Origin: Pseudomonas benzenivorans
Lineage (GTDB): Bacteria; Pseudomonadota; Gammaproteobacteria; Pseudomonadales; Pseudomonadaceae
NCBI RefSeq assembly: GCF_900100495.1
Contig: NZ_FNCT01000003.1
Location: forward strand, 292,295-356,294
Direction of reading: 5' to 3'
Length of the DNA: 64,000 bases
This document shows positions 8,492-16,002 of this stretch, piece after piece. Both the position numbers and the translations under genes were made by a program. The notes under the pieces are model-generated. The model was not told the DNA's origin and did no database searches. It was given only the letters and a program-made list of their open reading frames with translations. Numbering within the stretch: the first letter of the stretch is position 1; every line of letters starts with the position of its first letter.

Positions 8492-9016
8492 CTATCGTCG
8501 ATGGCCGGCAATGGTCATCGACGGCGAGCGCTCGGGACGGATACTGGTGCGTGCGGCGCGCACGATGGTCGCCAGGTCGTTGGGCGAAACCACCGGCCTG
8601 CCGTCGGCCGTGGCGCTGAAGTAGCGGCGGCTGCCCGGCAGTATTCGTGGCAGCCCTCCGGCGATCAACAGCGTGACCACGCAGGCGCAGCAGCTGCGCA
8701 GGGTCAGGTTGTAGGTGCCGATCGCTTGCCAGGCGGCCCAGGCATCGAGGATGGCGGCCTCATCGAAGACATCGGTGAACTCGTAGTTCGACGGCAAGCG
8801 GTTGCCTTCGCTGGCGCAGTCCACCCGGTATCCCTCGGGGGCGCCTGGAACCGTGGCGTCGCCTATGACCATCTGGTAGGCAGCCTCGCCCGGCGCGACC
8901 GAACCGCTCAGCGGCCACCAACTGATGTAGGTGCTGCCGCAGGTCATGGCGCCATGCCCCACATTGCCGCCGGAACCGAGTACGCCTGCACCCGGCCAAA
9001 CGTGAACCGTGATCAT
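8492..9016 (-). CDS. Putative permuted papain-like cysteine peptidase/amidase
   Basis: A 174-residue protein starting MITVHVWPGAG, with AAGGAGAGATCG before the ATG. Two blocks match the permuted papain-like (NlpC/P60-related) layout. Near the N-terminus there is NVGHGAM followed by TYISWWP (His21 as candidate catalytic base), and later YNLTLRSCCACVVTLLIAGG, where the Cys at about 109 sits where relatives have an N-C-[ST] nucleophile. Such enzymes include bacterial effector amidases and peptidases acting on protein or peptidoglycan amide bonds. No signal peptide is seen and no secretion genes are adjacent. The usual Asn before Cys is Ser here, which lowers certainty about activity. Family call by motif only. 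Confidence 0.5.
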   Translation of the reverse strand: MITVHVWPGAGVLGSGGNVGHGAMTCGSTYISWWPLSGSVAPGEAAYQMVIGDATVPGAPEGYRVDCASEGNRLPSNYEFTDVFDEAAILDAWAAWQAIGTYNLTLRSCCACVVTLLIAGGLPRILPGSRRYFSATADGRPVVSPNDLATIVRAARTSIRPERSPSMTIAGHRR

Positions 9017-9208
9017 CGATCTCTCCTTCCTTGCAGTGGGTCGGCTGGCGCGGCAGCATCGAGCCTGGCGGGGCAGATGACAGCGTCATGGCCAACCGCC
9101 CCGTGAGCGAAGCGAACGGCTTGAAACCTAGGTATAGAGCATGTGGTTGGCGCACTGCGGAGATTTTTCCGGCATTCCGCCCGAGCGGTCGCGGCTGATC
9201 GCCTTCAC

Positions 9209-9622
9209 TCAATCCAGCGATTCATCGTCGCGAATCAGCACGTAGCTCCGGCCCTGCTCGTCCTCGTTGCAGTCGTGCACGTAGAACATCAGCACTTCGC
9301 CGAGGCCCGGCATGCTCGCCACGTAGTCGCCGACCTCGGGGGTGAAGTAACTGGCCGACAGCGGCTTGGCCTGGCACTCGATACGGGCGGTCATGAACAG
9401 CTCGGCCGGGCTGTCGCCGAAGTATTCGGCGCGCTCCTGGGCGTCCCAGTCTGCAGGAGCCTGGAAGGTTCCGGTGAAGAGGATCTTGGCATCGCCCAGG
9501 TCCAGTTCTTCGGCCTCGGGATCCTCTTCATCCGGCCGGTAGACGGTGCAGTCCTGGGCGTCCGGGTGGTTGAGGATGGCCTGGCGGGCGGCCAGATGCT
9601 GCTGGGGGTCGATTGGGGGCAC
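9209..9622 (-). CDS. Conserved-looking hypothetical acidic protein
   Basis: A 137-residue, strongly acidic protein ending DDESLD. No named family or catalytic motif is recognised. Composition and the mix of strand-like segments (for example GLGEVLMFYVHDCNED) suggest a small soluble cytoplasmic protein. The start is taken at a GTG (9622) with GGAG six bases upstream. An ATG further upstream in the same frame lies inside a repeated intergenic element and is unlikely. It stands alone on the minus strand, between the papain-like gene and a VOC gene. Confidence 0.6.
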   Translation of the reverse strand: MPPIDPQQHLAARQAILNHPDAQDCTVYRPDEEDPEAEELDLGDAKILFTGTFQAPADWDAQERAEYFGDSPAELFMTARIECQAKPLSASYFTPEVGDYVASMPGLGEVLMFYVHDCNEDEQGRSYVLIRDDESLD

Positions 9623-9696
9623 GGGGCACTCCGCGGTCAGGGTTTCGGGGCGACAGTGTAACCCTCGCAGCGGCGTTGGGGTCGCGACGCGATTCA

Positions 9697-9838
9697 GTGG
9701 GAGCGGCCGGGCGGTGATCCGATTCAGCCGCGATGCTTTCAGCGCCTTCGAGGTCAATCGCGGCTAAAGCCGCTCCCACCAAGCCGGGCGCTGAACCGAC
9801 ATAGCCTGGTTGACACGGCGCTAGGGTGCTGGCTCAGG
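9697..9838. repeat. Dispersed intergenic element, copy 2
   Basis: Arms GTGGGAGCGGC (9697-9707) and GCCGCTCCCAC (9769-9779) are perfectly complementary and enclose about 60 bases. This outline (gtgggagcgg...ccgctcccac) is common between Pseudomonas genes. From 9781 the sequence follows the same order of short blocks as the partial copy at 337-393. The element fills most of the gap between two minus-strand genes. Confidence 0.55.
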
Positions 9839-10232
9839 TTGCCACCGGGTCATGGCAGCAGACGCAGAGCTTGTTGCCGTCCGGGTCGCGGAAATAGGCG
9901 CCGTAGTAATCCGCATGGTAGTGGGGGCGCAGGCCGGGTGGCCCCTCGCAGCGGCCACCATTGGCCAGCGCCGTGGTGTGCGCACGGTCGACGGCGGCGC
10001 GGCTGGCGGCCAGCAGCGCGACCATCTGGCCGTTGCCCGGCGTCGCCAGCTGGCCATCGAAGGCCGTTCCGATCACCAGCAGCGGGCGTGGCGCATCCGC
10101 CGCCATCCAGGCGGCCCAGGGTTTGCCGGGGTCGCTGAATTTAAGGCGCAGCCCCAGCTCCGCCGTCAGTGCGGAGTAGAAGCCGAAGGCGCGGTCGAAC
10201 CCGGTGATGCCGATGAAAATGTGCGAAAACAT
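9834..10232 (-). CDS. VOC (glyoxalase/bleomycin-resistance fold) family protein
   Basis: A 132-residue single-domain VOC protein. The opening strand FSHIFIGITGFDRAFGFYSAL and the terminal YYGAYFRDPDGNKLCVCCH are typical of the fold; the GAYFRDPDGN block carries the usual near-C-terminal metal or substrate site. The N-terminal His (SHIFIG) is a candidate metal ligand. The reaction (isomerase, dioxygenase, fosfomycin or other resistance) cannot be told from sequence. GGGAGAGC precedes the ATG. It sits 36 bases downstream of the HAD phosphatase gene on the same strand and could be read through from the transport operon. Confidence 0.8.
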   Translation of the reverse strand: MFSHIFIGITGFDRAFGFYSALTAELGLRLKFSDPGKPWAAWMAADAPRPLLVIGTAFDGQLATPGNGQMVALLAASRAAVDRAHTTALANGGRCEGPPGLRPHYHADYYGAYFRDPDGNKLCVCCHDPVAT

Positions 10233-10268
10233 ATGCTCTCCCGGCGGGTTGCACCCGCCCTGCAGGGT

Positions 10269-10922
10269 TTAGCGCCAGCTCAGCACCGGCCAGCCGGCCT
10301 GTTCGGCATGCCGGCGCAGCACCGGGTCCGGGTTGACCGCGCGGGGCTGGCTGACCAGTTGCAGCAGCGGCAGGTCGTTGCGCGAGTCGGAGTAGAAGTA
10401 GGCGCCGTCCAGGGACTCGCCGTGCTGCTGCAGCCACTCCAGCAGGCGGCTGACCTTGCCTTCGCGGTAGGTCAATACGCCCTGGGTGCGGCCGCTGTAG
10501 CAGCCGTGCCGTTGCTCCAGGTCGATGGCCAGCACTTCCGCGATGCCCAGGCGCGCGGCGATGGCGCTGACCAGGAAATGCGCCGAGGCGGAGATCACCA
10601 GGATGCGGTCGCCGGCCGCGCGGTGGCTGGCCAGACAGCGGGTGGCGTCGCTGTAGAGCAGCGGCTCGATCATCTCCTCGACGAAGGGTTCGACGACGAA
10701 GGCGATTTCCTCGACGCTGCGCCCGACCAGGGGCGAGAGGCTGAAGGCCATGTAATCCTCCATGGCCAACCGGCCTTCGGCATACAGCGCCATCAGCTCG
10801 GCGTCCTGGCGCAGGAAGGACTCGCCATCGACCCAGCCGAGCCTGGCCATCTGCGCGCTCCACAGGCTGGCGCAGTCGCCGTCGATCAGGGTCTCGTCCA
10901 GGTCGAAAATTGCCAGAGCCAT
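10269..10922 (-). CDS. HAD superfamily phosphatase (subfamily IB, SerB-like)
   Basis: A 217-residue cytoplasmic HAD hydrolase. Motif I is FDLDET with nucleophile Asp7 and acid/base Asp9. Motif II is VISASAH, and motif III/IV is around SDSRNDLPLL (the metal-binding Asp pair). The helical cap between motifs I and II is that of the IB group, which includes phosphoserine phosphatase and phosphoethanolamine/phosphocholine phosphatases. Its ATG overlaps the stop of the ABC ATPase gene (ATGA), so it is translationally coupled to the transporter. It probably removes phosphate from the imported compound or from the product of the phosphodiesterase-like enzyme upstream. Substrate not determined. Confidence 0.85.
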   Translation of the reverse strand: MALAIFDLDETLIDGDCASLWSAQMARLGWVDGESFLRQDAELMALYAEGRLAMEDYMAFSLSPLVGRSVEEIAFVVEPFVEEMIEPLLYSDATRCLASHRAAGDRILVISASAHFLVSAIAARLGIAEVLAIDLEQRHGCYSGRTQGVLTYREGKVSRLLEWLQQHGESLDGAYFYSDSRNDLPLLQLVSQPRAVNPDPVLRRHAEQAGWPVLSWR

Positions 10923-11911
10923 CAGGCCACCTCACGAATTGCGTTGGCCTCTATGTTAAGCACGATGCGCTGGCCGCTGGCGTGCATGTCGGCCGCCGAG
11001 CGGTTCAGCACGTCGACCAGAAGTTCCACGCCGCGGGCCTCGACCCGGTAGCGGATGACGTTGCCGAGCAGGCTGTGGCTGCGGATCTGCGCCTCGATGC
11101 CGCCCTGGCCGCCGAGCCGGATCGACTCCGGGCGGATGGCGATGCGGCCGCCGATCGGTCGGCCGAGCAGGCGGCTGGCGGCCTCGGCGTCGAGCAGGTT
11201 GTAGTTGCCGATAAAGCCGGCGGCGAAGGCGTCCACCGGCGCGGTGTAGAGGGTCTCGGCGTTGCCGCTCTGGACGATCTTGCCGGCGTTCATCAGGAAG
11301 ATCCGGTCGGACAGCACCAGCGCTTCCTCCTGGTCGTGGGTGACGAAGATGGTGGTCAGGCCCAGCTCCTGCTGGATGGCGCGGATCTGTTCGCGCAGGT
11401 GCTTGCGGATCCGCGCGTCCAGCGCCGACAGCGGTTCGTCGAGCAGCAGCAGGCGCGGGCGGGTGACCAGCGAGCGGGCCAGGGCCACGCGCTGGCACTG
11501 GCCGCCGGACAGCTGGTGCGGGTAGCGCGCGGCGAAGTCGCCGAGCTCGACCATGGCCAGCGCCTCGCCCACACGCTGGGCGCTTTCGGCCTTGCCGACC
11601 TGCTGCATGCGCAGGCCGAAGGCGACGTTCTGCTGCACGGTCATATTGGGGAACAGCGCATAGCTCTGGAACACCATGCCGATGCCGCGCTTCTGTGGCG
11701 CCAGCGGCACCAGGTCCTGGCCGCCGAGGAGGATCCGCCCGCCGTTGACCCCGGTCAGGCCGGCGATGCAGCGCAGCAGGGTGGACTTGCCGCAGCCCGA
11801 GGGGCCGAGCAGGGTGACGAACTCGCCCTGGCCGATCTCGCAGTCGATGTCGCTGAAGATCGGCGTGGCGCCGTAGCTCTTGTGCAGGTTCTGGATGGAA
11901 AGAAAGCTCAT
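10922..11911 (-). CDS. ABC transporter ATP-binding protein (PotA/FbpC/PhnT type)
   Basis: A 329-residue ATPase of the CUT1/Fe/polyamine importer class. It has Walker A GPSGCGKST at 36-44, the Q-loop in MVFQSYALFPNMTV, the signature LSGGQCQRVALARSL, Walker B LLLLDEP and the switch His in VTHDQEEAL. The last 90 residues form a TOBE-like regulatory domain (IGGRIAIRPESIRLG). The ATG overlaps the stop of the upstream permease (ATGA) and its own stop overlaps the HAD gene, so the genes are tightly coupled. With the binding protein and two permeases it forms a complete importer, probably for an organophosphorus compound. Confidence 0.9.
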   Translation of the reverse strand: MSFLSIQNLHKSYGATPIFSDIDCEIGQGEFVTLLGPSGCGKSTLLRCIAGLTGVNGGRILLGGQDLVPLAPQKRGIGMVFQSYALFPNMTVQQNVAFGLRMQQVGKAESAQRVGEALAMVELGDFAARYPHQLSGGQCQRVALARSLVTRPRLLLLDEPLSALDARIRKHLREQIRAIQQELGLTTIFVTHDQEEALVLSDRIFLMNAGKIVQSGNAETLYTAPVDAFAAGFIGNYNLLDAEAASRLLGRPIGGRIAIRPESIRLGGQGGIEAQIRSHSLLGNVIRYRVEARGVELLVDVLNRSAADMHASGQRIVLNIEANAIREVA

Positions 11912-12705
11912 GTCTTGTCCTTGTTCAGGCGGTTGGCGGCCCAGGTGAACACCAGCACGAAGAAGAAGTAGGAGATCACCAGCGCGCTGTTGAAGTGGCC
12001 GCTGCTGTTGCGCATGTTGTTCAGGTACACCTGCAGGGTCTCGTAGCGGGTACCGACCAGCAGGTTGGCGAAGACGAACTCGCCGAACAGGAAGCTGAAG
12101 GAGAGGAACAGCGAGACCATCAGGCCCTTGCGCAGGTTCGGCAGCACCACCAGCAAGGCCGCCTTCCAGGTGCTGGCGCCGAGCAGGTGGGCGGCGTCCA
12201 TCAGGTCGCGCAGGTTGATCGCCTGCAGGTTGTTGGTGATCGCCCGGTACATGAAGGGCAGGGCGATGGTGAAGTAGCAGCCGATCAGGATCCACGGCGT
12301 GCCGACCATGGCCAGCGGCCCGGAGCCGTAGACCTGCAGCAGGCCCACCGAGGACACCACCGGCGGCACGGCGAAGGGCAGCAGGATGAGGATATTCATC
12401 AGCCCGTCGAGCTTGGGGAAGTGGTAGTGCACCACGAACAGCAGCGGCAGGATCAGCAGCACCGCCAGCAGCAGCGCGCCGAGGCAGACCAGCAACGACT
12501 GGCCGAAGGCGGCGAGAAAGCGCGCATCGCTCCACAGCGCCAGGTACCACTTGAAGGTCAGGCCGTCCGGCAGCATGGTCGCCGACCAGCTGGTGGACAG
12601 CGAGTAGAGCAGGGTGGCGGCCAGCGGCAGCAGCAGGATCGCGAACAGCAGCCAGACCACCAGCCGGTGGTAGAGACTGGCGGGAGAGGTTTCAGCGCGC
12701 GACAT
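11908..12705 (-). CDS. ABC transporter inner-membrane permease 2
   Basis: A 265-residue permease of the binding-protein-dependent importer class with six hydrophobic helices. The cytoplasmic coupling loop is the EAA-like segment around DAAHLLGASTWKAALLVVLPNLR, which docks to the ATPase. Its first 14 bases overlap the end of permease 1 and its stop overlaps the ATPase start, as expected for a coupled transport operon. It pairs with permease 1 to form a heterodimeric channel, like PotB/PotC or the PhnU/PhnV pair. Confidence 0.9.
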   Translation of the reverse strand: MSRAETSPASLYHRLVVWLLFAILLLPLAATLLYSLSTSWSATMLPDGLTFKWYLALWSDARFLAAFGQSLLVCLGALLLAVLLILPLLFVVHYHFPKLDGLMNILILLPFAVPPVVSSVGLLQVYGSGPLAMVGTPWILIGCYFTIALPFMYRAITNNLQAINLRDLMDAAHLLGASTWKAALLVVLPNLRKGLMVSLFLSFSFLFGEFVFANLLVGTRYETLQVYLNNMRNSSGHFNSALVISYFFFVLVFTWAANRLNKDKT

Positions 12706-13597
12706 GGTAGCTCCTCTTCAGCAGCAGCTGGTGCGCCACGGTGATCAGCGCCATCAGGCCGACCAGCACCATGGCCAGGGCGCTGGCCATGTCCGGGTTG
12801 AGGGAGATGTCGCCGGAAACCATCGCCGCGATGCGGATCGGCAGCACGTTGAAGTTGCCGGTGGTCAGGTAATACACGGTGGCGTAGGCGCCCAGGGCGT
12901 TGGCCAGGAGGATGACGAAGGTGCCGAGCAGCGCCGGGGTCAGCACCGGCAGGCCGATGTGCCGCCAGAAGTCCCAGGTGCCGGCGCCGAGCAGCGCGGC
13001 GGACTCGCGCCAGTCCTCGCGCAGGGCGTCGAAGGCCGGATACAGCAGCAGCACGCCGAGGGGGATCTGGAAGTAGGTGTAGAGCACGATCAGCCCGGTC
13101 TTCGAGTACAGGTTGAAGTCCTCGATCAGGCCGATCTGCTTGAGCAGGATGGTCAGCGCGCCGTTGAAGCCGAGCAGGATGATGAAGGCGAAGGCCAGCG
13201 GCACCCCGGCGAAGTTGCTGGTCATGTTGGAGAAGGCGATGACGAAGTCGCGCAGTTTGGAATCAACCTGGCGCAGCGAGTAGCTGCCGAGTATGGCGAT
13301 GGCGATGCCCAGCAGGCTCGACCAGAAGGCGATCTGCAGGCTGTGCTTGATCGCCTGCAGGTAGAACTTGGAGCTGAACACCTTGACGAAGTTGTCCAGG
13401 CCCCAGTCGCCGCCGACGCTCAGGCTGTGCACCGCGACCCAGACCAGCGGGGCGATCTGGAAGGCGATGAAGAACACCGCGAAGGGCAGCAGGCAGAGGA
13501 TCGCCAGCCACTGGCTGGTGCGATGGAAGGAGGCGCGCGGCCGGGGTTTCAGCGCAGGCTGCGCCGCGCTGTGGCGTTGCTCGAGGGACGCGTTCAT
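12692..13597 (-). CDS. ABC transporter inner-membrane permease 1
   Basis: A 301-residue permease with a 30-residue basic N-terminal tail, six membrane helices and the EAA-like coupling loop DWRESAALLGAGTWDFWRHIGLPVL. The start at MNASLEQRHS is fixed by the ATGA overlap with the phosphodiesterase-like gene. A longer in-frame reading upstream is only the shadow of that gene. It is the partner of permease 2. Confidence 0.9.
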   Translation of the reverse strand: MNASLEQRHSAAQPALKPRPRASFHRTSQWLAILCLLPFAVFFIAFQIAPLVWVAVHSLSVGGDWGLDNFVKVFSSKFYLQAIKHSLQIAFWSSLLGIAIAILGSYSLRQVDSKLRDFVIAFSNMTSNFAGVPLAFAFIILLGFNGALTILLKQIGLIEDFNLYSKTGLIVLYTYFQIPLGVLLLYPAFDALREDWRESAALLGAGTWDFWRHIGLPVLTPALLGTFVILLANALGAYATVYYLTTGNFNVLPIRIAAMVSGDISLNPDMASALAMVLVGLMALITVAHQLLLKRSYHVAR

Positions 13598-14400
13598 TTC
13601 AGCAACTCCCGGCAGAAGGGTTTGTCGTGGGGCACGCCGAGCAGCTCGCAGACGGTGCCGCACAGCTCGGTCTGCCTGGGTTGTGCCGCGCCGTCCAGGC
13701 TGAAGGCGCTGCCGGCGACGAACAGCGGCACTTCGCGCTCCTCGGCGAGCAGGCCGTTGTGCGTGCGGTCGTTGTTCATGCCGTGGTCGGCGCTGACCAG
13801 CACCTGGTAGCCGGCCTCCAGCCAGCCCTGCAGGTAGTCGGCCAGGAGGATGTCGGCGGCTCGTGCGCTGTTGCGGTACTGCGGACTGTCGAGGCCGTGC
13901 TTGTGGCCGGCGTCGTCGATGTTCATCGGGTGCACCAGGAGGAAGTTCGGACTGTGGCGCAGGCGCAGGCTCTCCGCGTCGGCGAACAGGTGCGAATCGG
14001 GGTAGTGGTCGGCGTAGTAGAAATGGCCGTGCTGGATCGGCAGCTCGGCGGCCTCGGTATGGCGGTCGCGGGCGGCATTGAACGGCGCGCGGTTGTACAG
14101 TTCGCTGATCCAGTGGTAGGCCGCGGCGGCGGTGCACAGGCCGGCAGCGCGGGCGTAATGGAAGATGCTGTGCTGGTTGGAGAGGCGCACCACGTCGTTG
14201 TGCACGATGCCGCTGTCGATCGGCGCCACGCCGGTGAGGACGCACTCGTAGAGAGGGCGCGACAGCGCCGGCAACTCGCAGTCGAGCTTGTACAGCGCGG
14301 CGCGGCCGGCAGCGCAGTAGGCCTGCAGGTGGCCCAGCGCATGGCGGGCCACCTGGTAGTTCAGGCCATCGAGCAGTACCAGGATGACGTTGTGTTTCAT
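13594..14400 (-). CDS. Alkaline-phosphatase-fold phosphodiesterase/phosphonate hydrolase-like enzyme
   Basis: A 268-residue protein of the type I phosphodiesterase / nucleotide pyrophosphatase / alkaline phosphatase superfamily. The metal-site Asp is in VILVLLDGLNYQVAR, a candidate nucleophile Ser is in ALSRPLYECVLTG, further ligands lie in NIDDAGHKHG, and the C-terminal Asp-His is in VSADHGM. There is no signal peptide, so it acts in the cytoplasm on imported substrate. Relatives include phosphonoacetate hydrolase and small phosphodiesterases. It lies between the binding-protein gene and permease 1 and is translationally coupled to the permease, strong evidence that it acts on what the importer brings in. 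Exact bond cleaved (P-O-C, P-O-P or P-C) is not determinable here. Confidence 0.8.
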   Translation of the reverse strand: MKHNVILVLLDGLNYQVARHALGHLQAYCAAGRAALYKLDCELPALSRPLYECVLTGVAPIDSGIVHNDVVRLSNQHSIFHYARAAGLCTAAAAYHWISELYNRAPFNAARDRHTEAAELPIQHGHFYYADHYPDSHLFADAESLRLRHSPNFLLVHPMNIDDAGHKHGLDSPQYRNSARAADILLADYLQGWLEAGYQVLVSADHGMNNDRTHNGLLAEEREVPLFVAGSAFSLDGAAQPRQTELCGTVCELLGVPHDKPFCRELLK

Positions 14401-14431
14401 GCAGTGTTCTCATTCGCCGGCATGGCGGATT

Positions 14432-14523
14432 CGTAGGATGGGTTGAGCGTGCGATACCCATCATGAGCGGCTGGGAGCATGGGTATCGCTTCGCTCAACC
14501 TACGCGGCCCGACCCATCCTACG
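14432..14523. repeat. Long inverted repeat (cruciform-like) in the transport operon
   Basis: The block CGTAGGATGGGTTGAGCG (14432-14449) and CGATACCCAT (14452-14461) is mirrored by ATGGGTATCG (14479-14488), CGCTCAACCTACG (14492-14504) and CCCATCCTACG further on (to 14522). The result is a large, slightly interrupted palindrome. It resembles dispersed intergenic palindromes of pseudomonads and may protect the 3' end of the binding-protein transcript. Confidence 0.55.
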
Positions 14524-14535
14524 ATCTAGCGAGTT

Positions 14536-14598
14536 CCGTAGCCCGGATGCAATCCGGGGATGTTGGTGGATTCGTCCCGGATTGCATCCGGGCTACGG
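14536..14598. repeat. REP-like palindrome (type B), copy 1
   Basis: TAGCCCGGATGCAATCCGG and its reverse complement form a stem around a short spacer. The same 19-bp arms recur at 42308-42365. In this copy it lies just downstream of the binding-protein gene, between it and the rest of the operon, where such hairpins commonly stabilise upstream mRNA and adjust expression. Confidence 0.7.
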
Positions 14599-14614
14599 TT
14601 CGGCCGAGCGGGCG

Positions 14615-15673
14615 TCACTCCATATTGATGATCACGTGCTCCTGCCACAGCTGCGGCAGGGCCTTGGAGGTGGCTTCCCAGGCGGCGGCGTCCCTGATCG
14701 GCTGGACCTTGGCGTATTGCGCGTTGGGCAGCAGCTTGGCCTGCACCTCGGCCGGCAGGCTCAGGTGCTCGGCGCGGATCGGCCGGGCGTTGCCCTTGGC
14801 CAGGTTGATCTGCCCGGCATCGCTGAGGATGTACTCGCGCGCCAGCTTGGCGGCGTTGGGGTTCTTCGCGTACTTGTTGATGATGGTGCTGTAGCCGGAG
14901 ATCACCGAACCGTCGGAGGGGATCAGCACCTCGAAGCGGCTCGGGTCGATCTGGTCGCGGTAGGACAGGCCGTTGAAGTCCCAGACCACGCCGACTTCCA
15001 CCTCGCCTTTCTCCAGGGTCTGGATGGTCGGGTTGGACAGGCCCAGGCGGCCCTGCTTGGCCAGTTCGGCGAAGAAGTCCAGGCCCGGCTGGATGTTCTT
15101 CTCGTCGCCGCCGCCCGCGATGGCCGCGGCCAGCACGCCGTTGACCGCCTGGGCGGCGGCACTGACGTCGCCGATGGAGACCTTGTAGGTGCCTTGCTTC
15201 AGGTCGGCCCAGGAGGTCGGGATGTCCTTGACCAGCTGCTTGTTGACGATAAAGGCGATGGAGCCGGTGTAGGCGAGCATCCAGTGGCCGTCGGCATCCT
15301 TGGCCCAGGCCGGGATCTGTTCCCAGGTGCTCGGCTTGTAGGGCTGGGTCACGCCCTGCTGCACGGCGATCGGGCCGAAGGCGGCGCCGACGTCGCCGAT
15401 ATCGGCGGTGGCGTTGTCCTTCTCTGCGGCGAACTTGGCGATCTCCTGGGCCGAGCTCATGTCGGTGTCCAGGTGCTTGAGGCCATACAGCTTGCCCAGG
15501 TCGACCCAGGTATCCTTCCAGTTGGCCCAGCTGTCCGGCATGCCCACGCTGTTCACCGCGCCTTCGGCGCGCGCGGCTTGTTCCAGCGCTTGCATGTCCA
15601 TGTCAGCGGCCATGGCCTGGGAGGCCAGGGCGATGGCCGAGCCCATCAGTGAAGCCAGCAGCAGTTGTTTCAT
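14615..15673 (-). CDS. Periplasmic substrate-binding protein of the ABC importer
   Basis: A 352-residue exported protein with a clear Sec signal peptide (basic start, hydrophobic core, cleavage near ASQAMAA at about residue 23). The body has the type 2 binding-protein pattern of the Fe/polyamine/2-aminoethylphosphonate group: AYTGSIAFIVNK early in domain 2 and GVVWDFNGLSYRDQ in the cleft region. AAAGGAG precedes the ATG. It is the first gene of a minus-strand operon that also encodes two permeases, an ATPase, a phosphodiesterase-like enzyme and a HAD phosphatase. A REP palindrome after its stop would allow higher expression than the membrane genes. A phosphonate or phosphate ester is the likely ligand, by context. 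Confidence 0.88.
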   Translation of the reverse strand: MKQLLLASLMGSAIALASQAMAADMDMQALEQAARAEGAVNSVGMPDSWANWKDTWVDLGKLYGLKHLDTDMSSAQEIAKFAAEKDNATADIGDVGAAFGPIAVQQGVTQPYKPSTWEQIPAWAKDADGHWMLAYTGSIAFIVNKQLVKDIPTSWADLKQGTYKVSIGDVSAAAQAVNGVLAAAIAGGGDEKNIQPGLDFFAELAKQGRLGLSNPTIQTLEKGEVEVGVVWDFNGLSYRDQIDPSRFEVLIPSDGSVISGYSTIINKYAKNPNAAKLAREYILSDAGQINLAKGNARPIRAEHLSLPAEVQAKLLPNAQYAKVQPIRDAAAWEATSKALPQLWQEHVIINME

Positions 15674-16002
15674 TGGAAACTCCTTTGCGGTGAGAGTGTT
15701 GGTCTAGATCAGCAAGACCCACGCCAATCTAGGCCCGCTACATGACAATTTTATGTGTAGCGGTTCCTTGTGGATGCCCAGGCCGTTTGCCAAACCGGCG
15801 CCAGAACAAGCGTAGACCATGGATAAGTGGCTGATTTAGCGGCGTTGCAGTGAAATGCTCGGCTGGCATGGGGCATGCTTGTAAAGCTGTTGTCATTGGC
15901 CAGTCATCTAGACTGCCTAGGCTTGCAACATCGTTACGGCTGTTCGACCCAGCGGCCGCTGCCCTGGAGTGGGGCTGGACTAGTCCAAGTGAGGAAATCT
16001 TG
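15674..16002. promoter_or_regulatory. Divergent promoter region of the transport operon and its GntR regulator
   Basis: These 329 bases separate the divergent binding-protein and GntR/UTRA genes. Three CTAG-centred palindromes are present: TTGGTCTAGATCAG (15699-15712), close to the operon start; a second TCTAGA core at 15907-15912; and the perfect 12-bp TGGACTAGTCCA (15976-15987), just before the regulator's ribosome-binding site. HutC/DasR/PhnF-type GntR proteins recognise TGGTCTAGACCA-like operators, so these are good candidate sites for repression of both units. Confidence 0.55.

Noticed and set aside
10269..15673. Reading the transport operon as an iron(III) or polyamine importer
   Set aside because: The ATPase and permeases fit that superfamily, but two co-transcribed cytoplasmic phosphohydrolases and a PhnF-like UTRA regulator make a phosphorus ligand more likely; not excluded.
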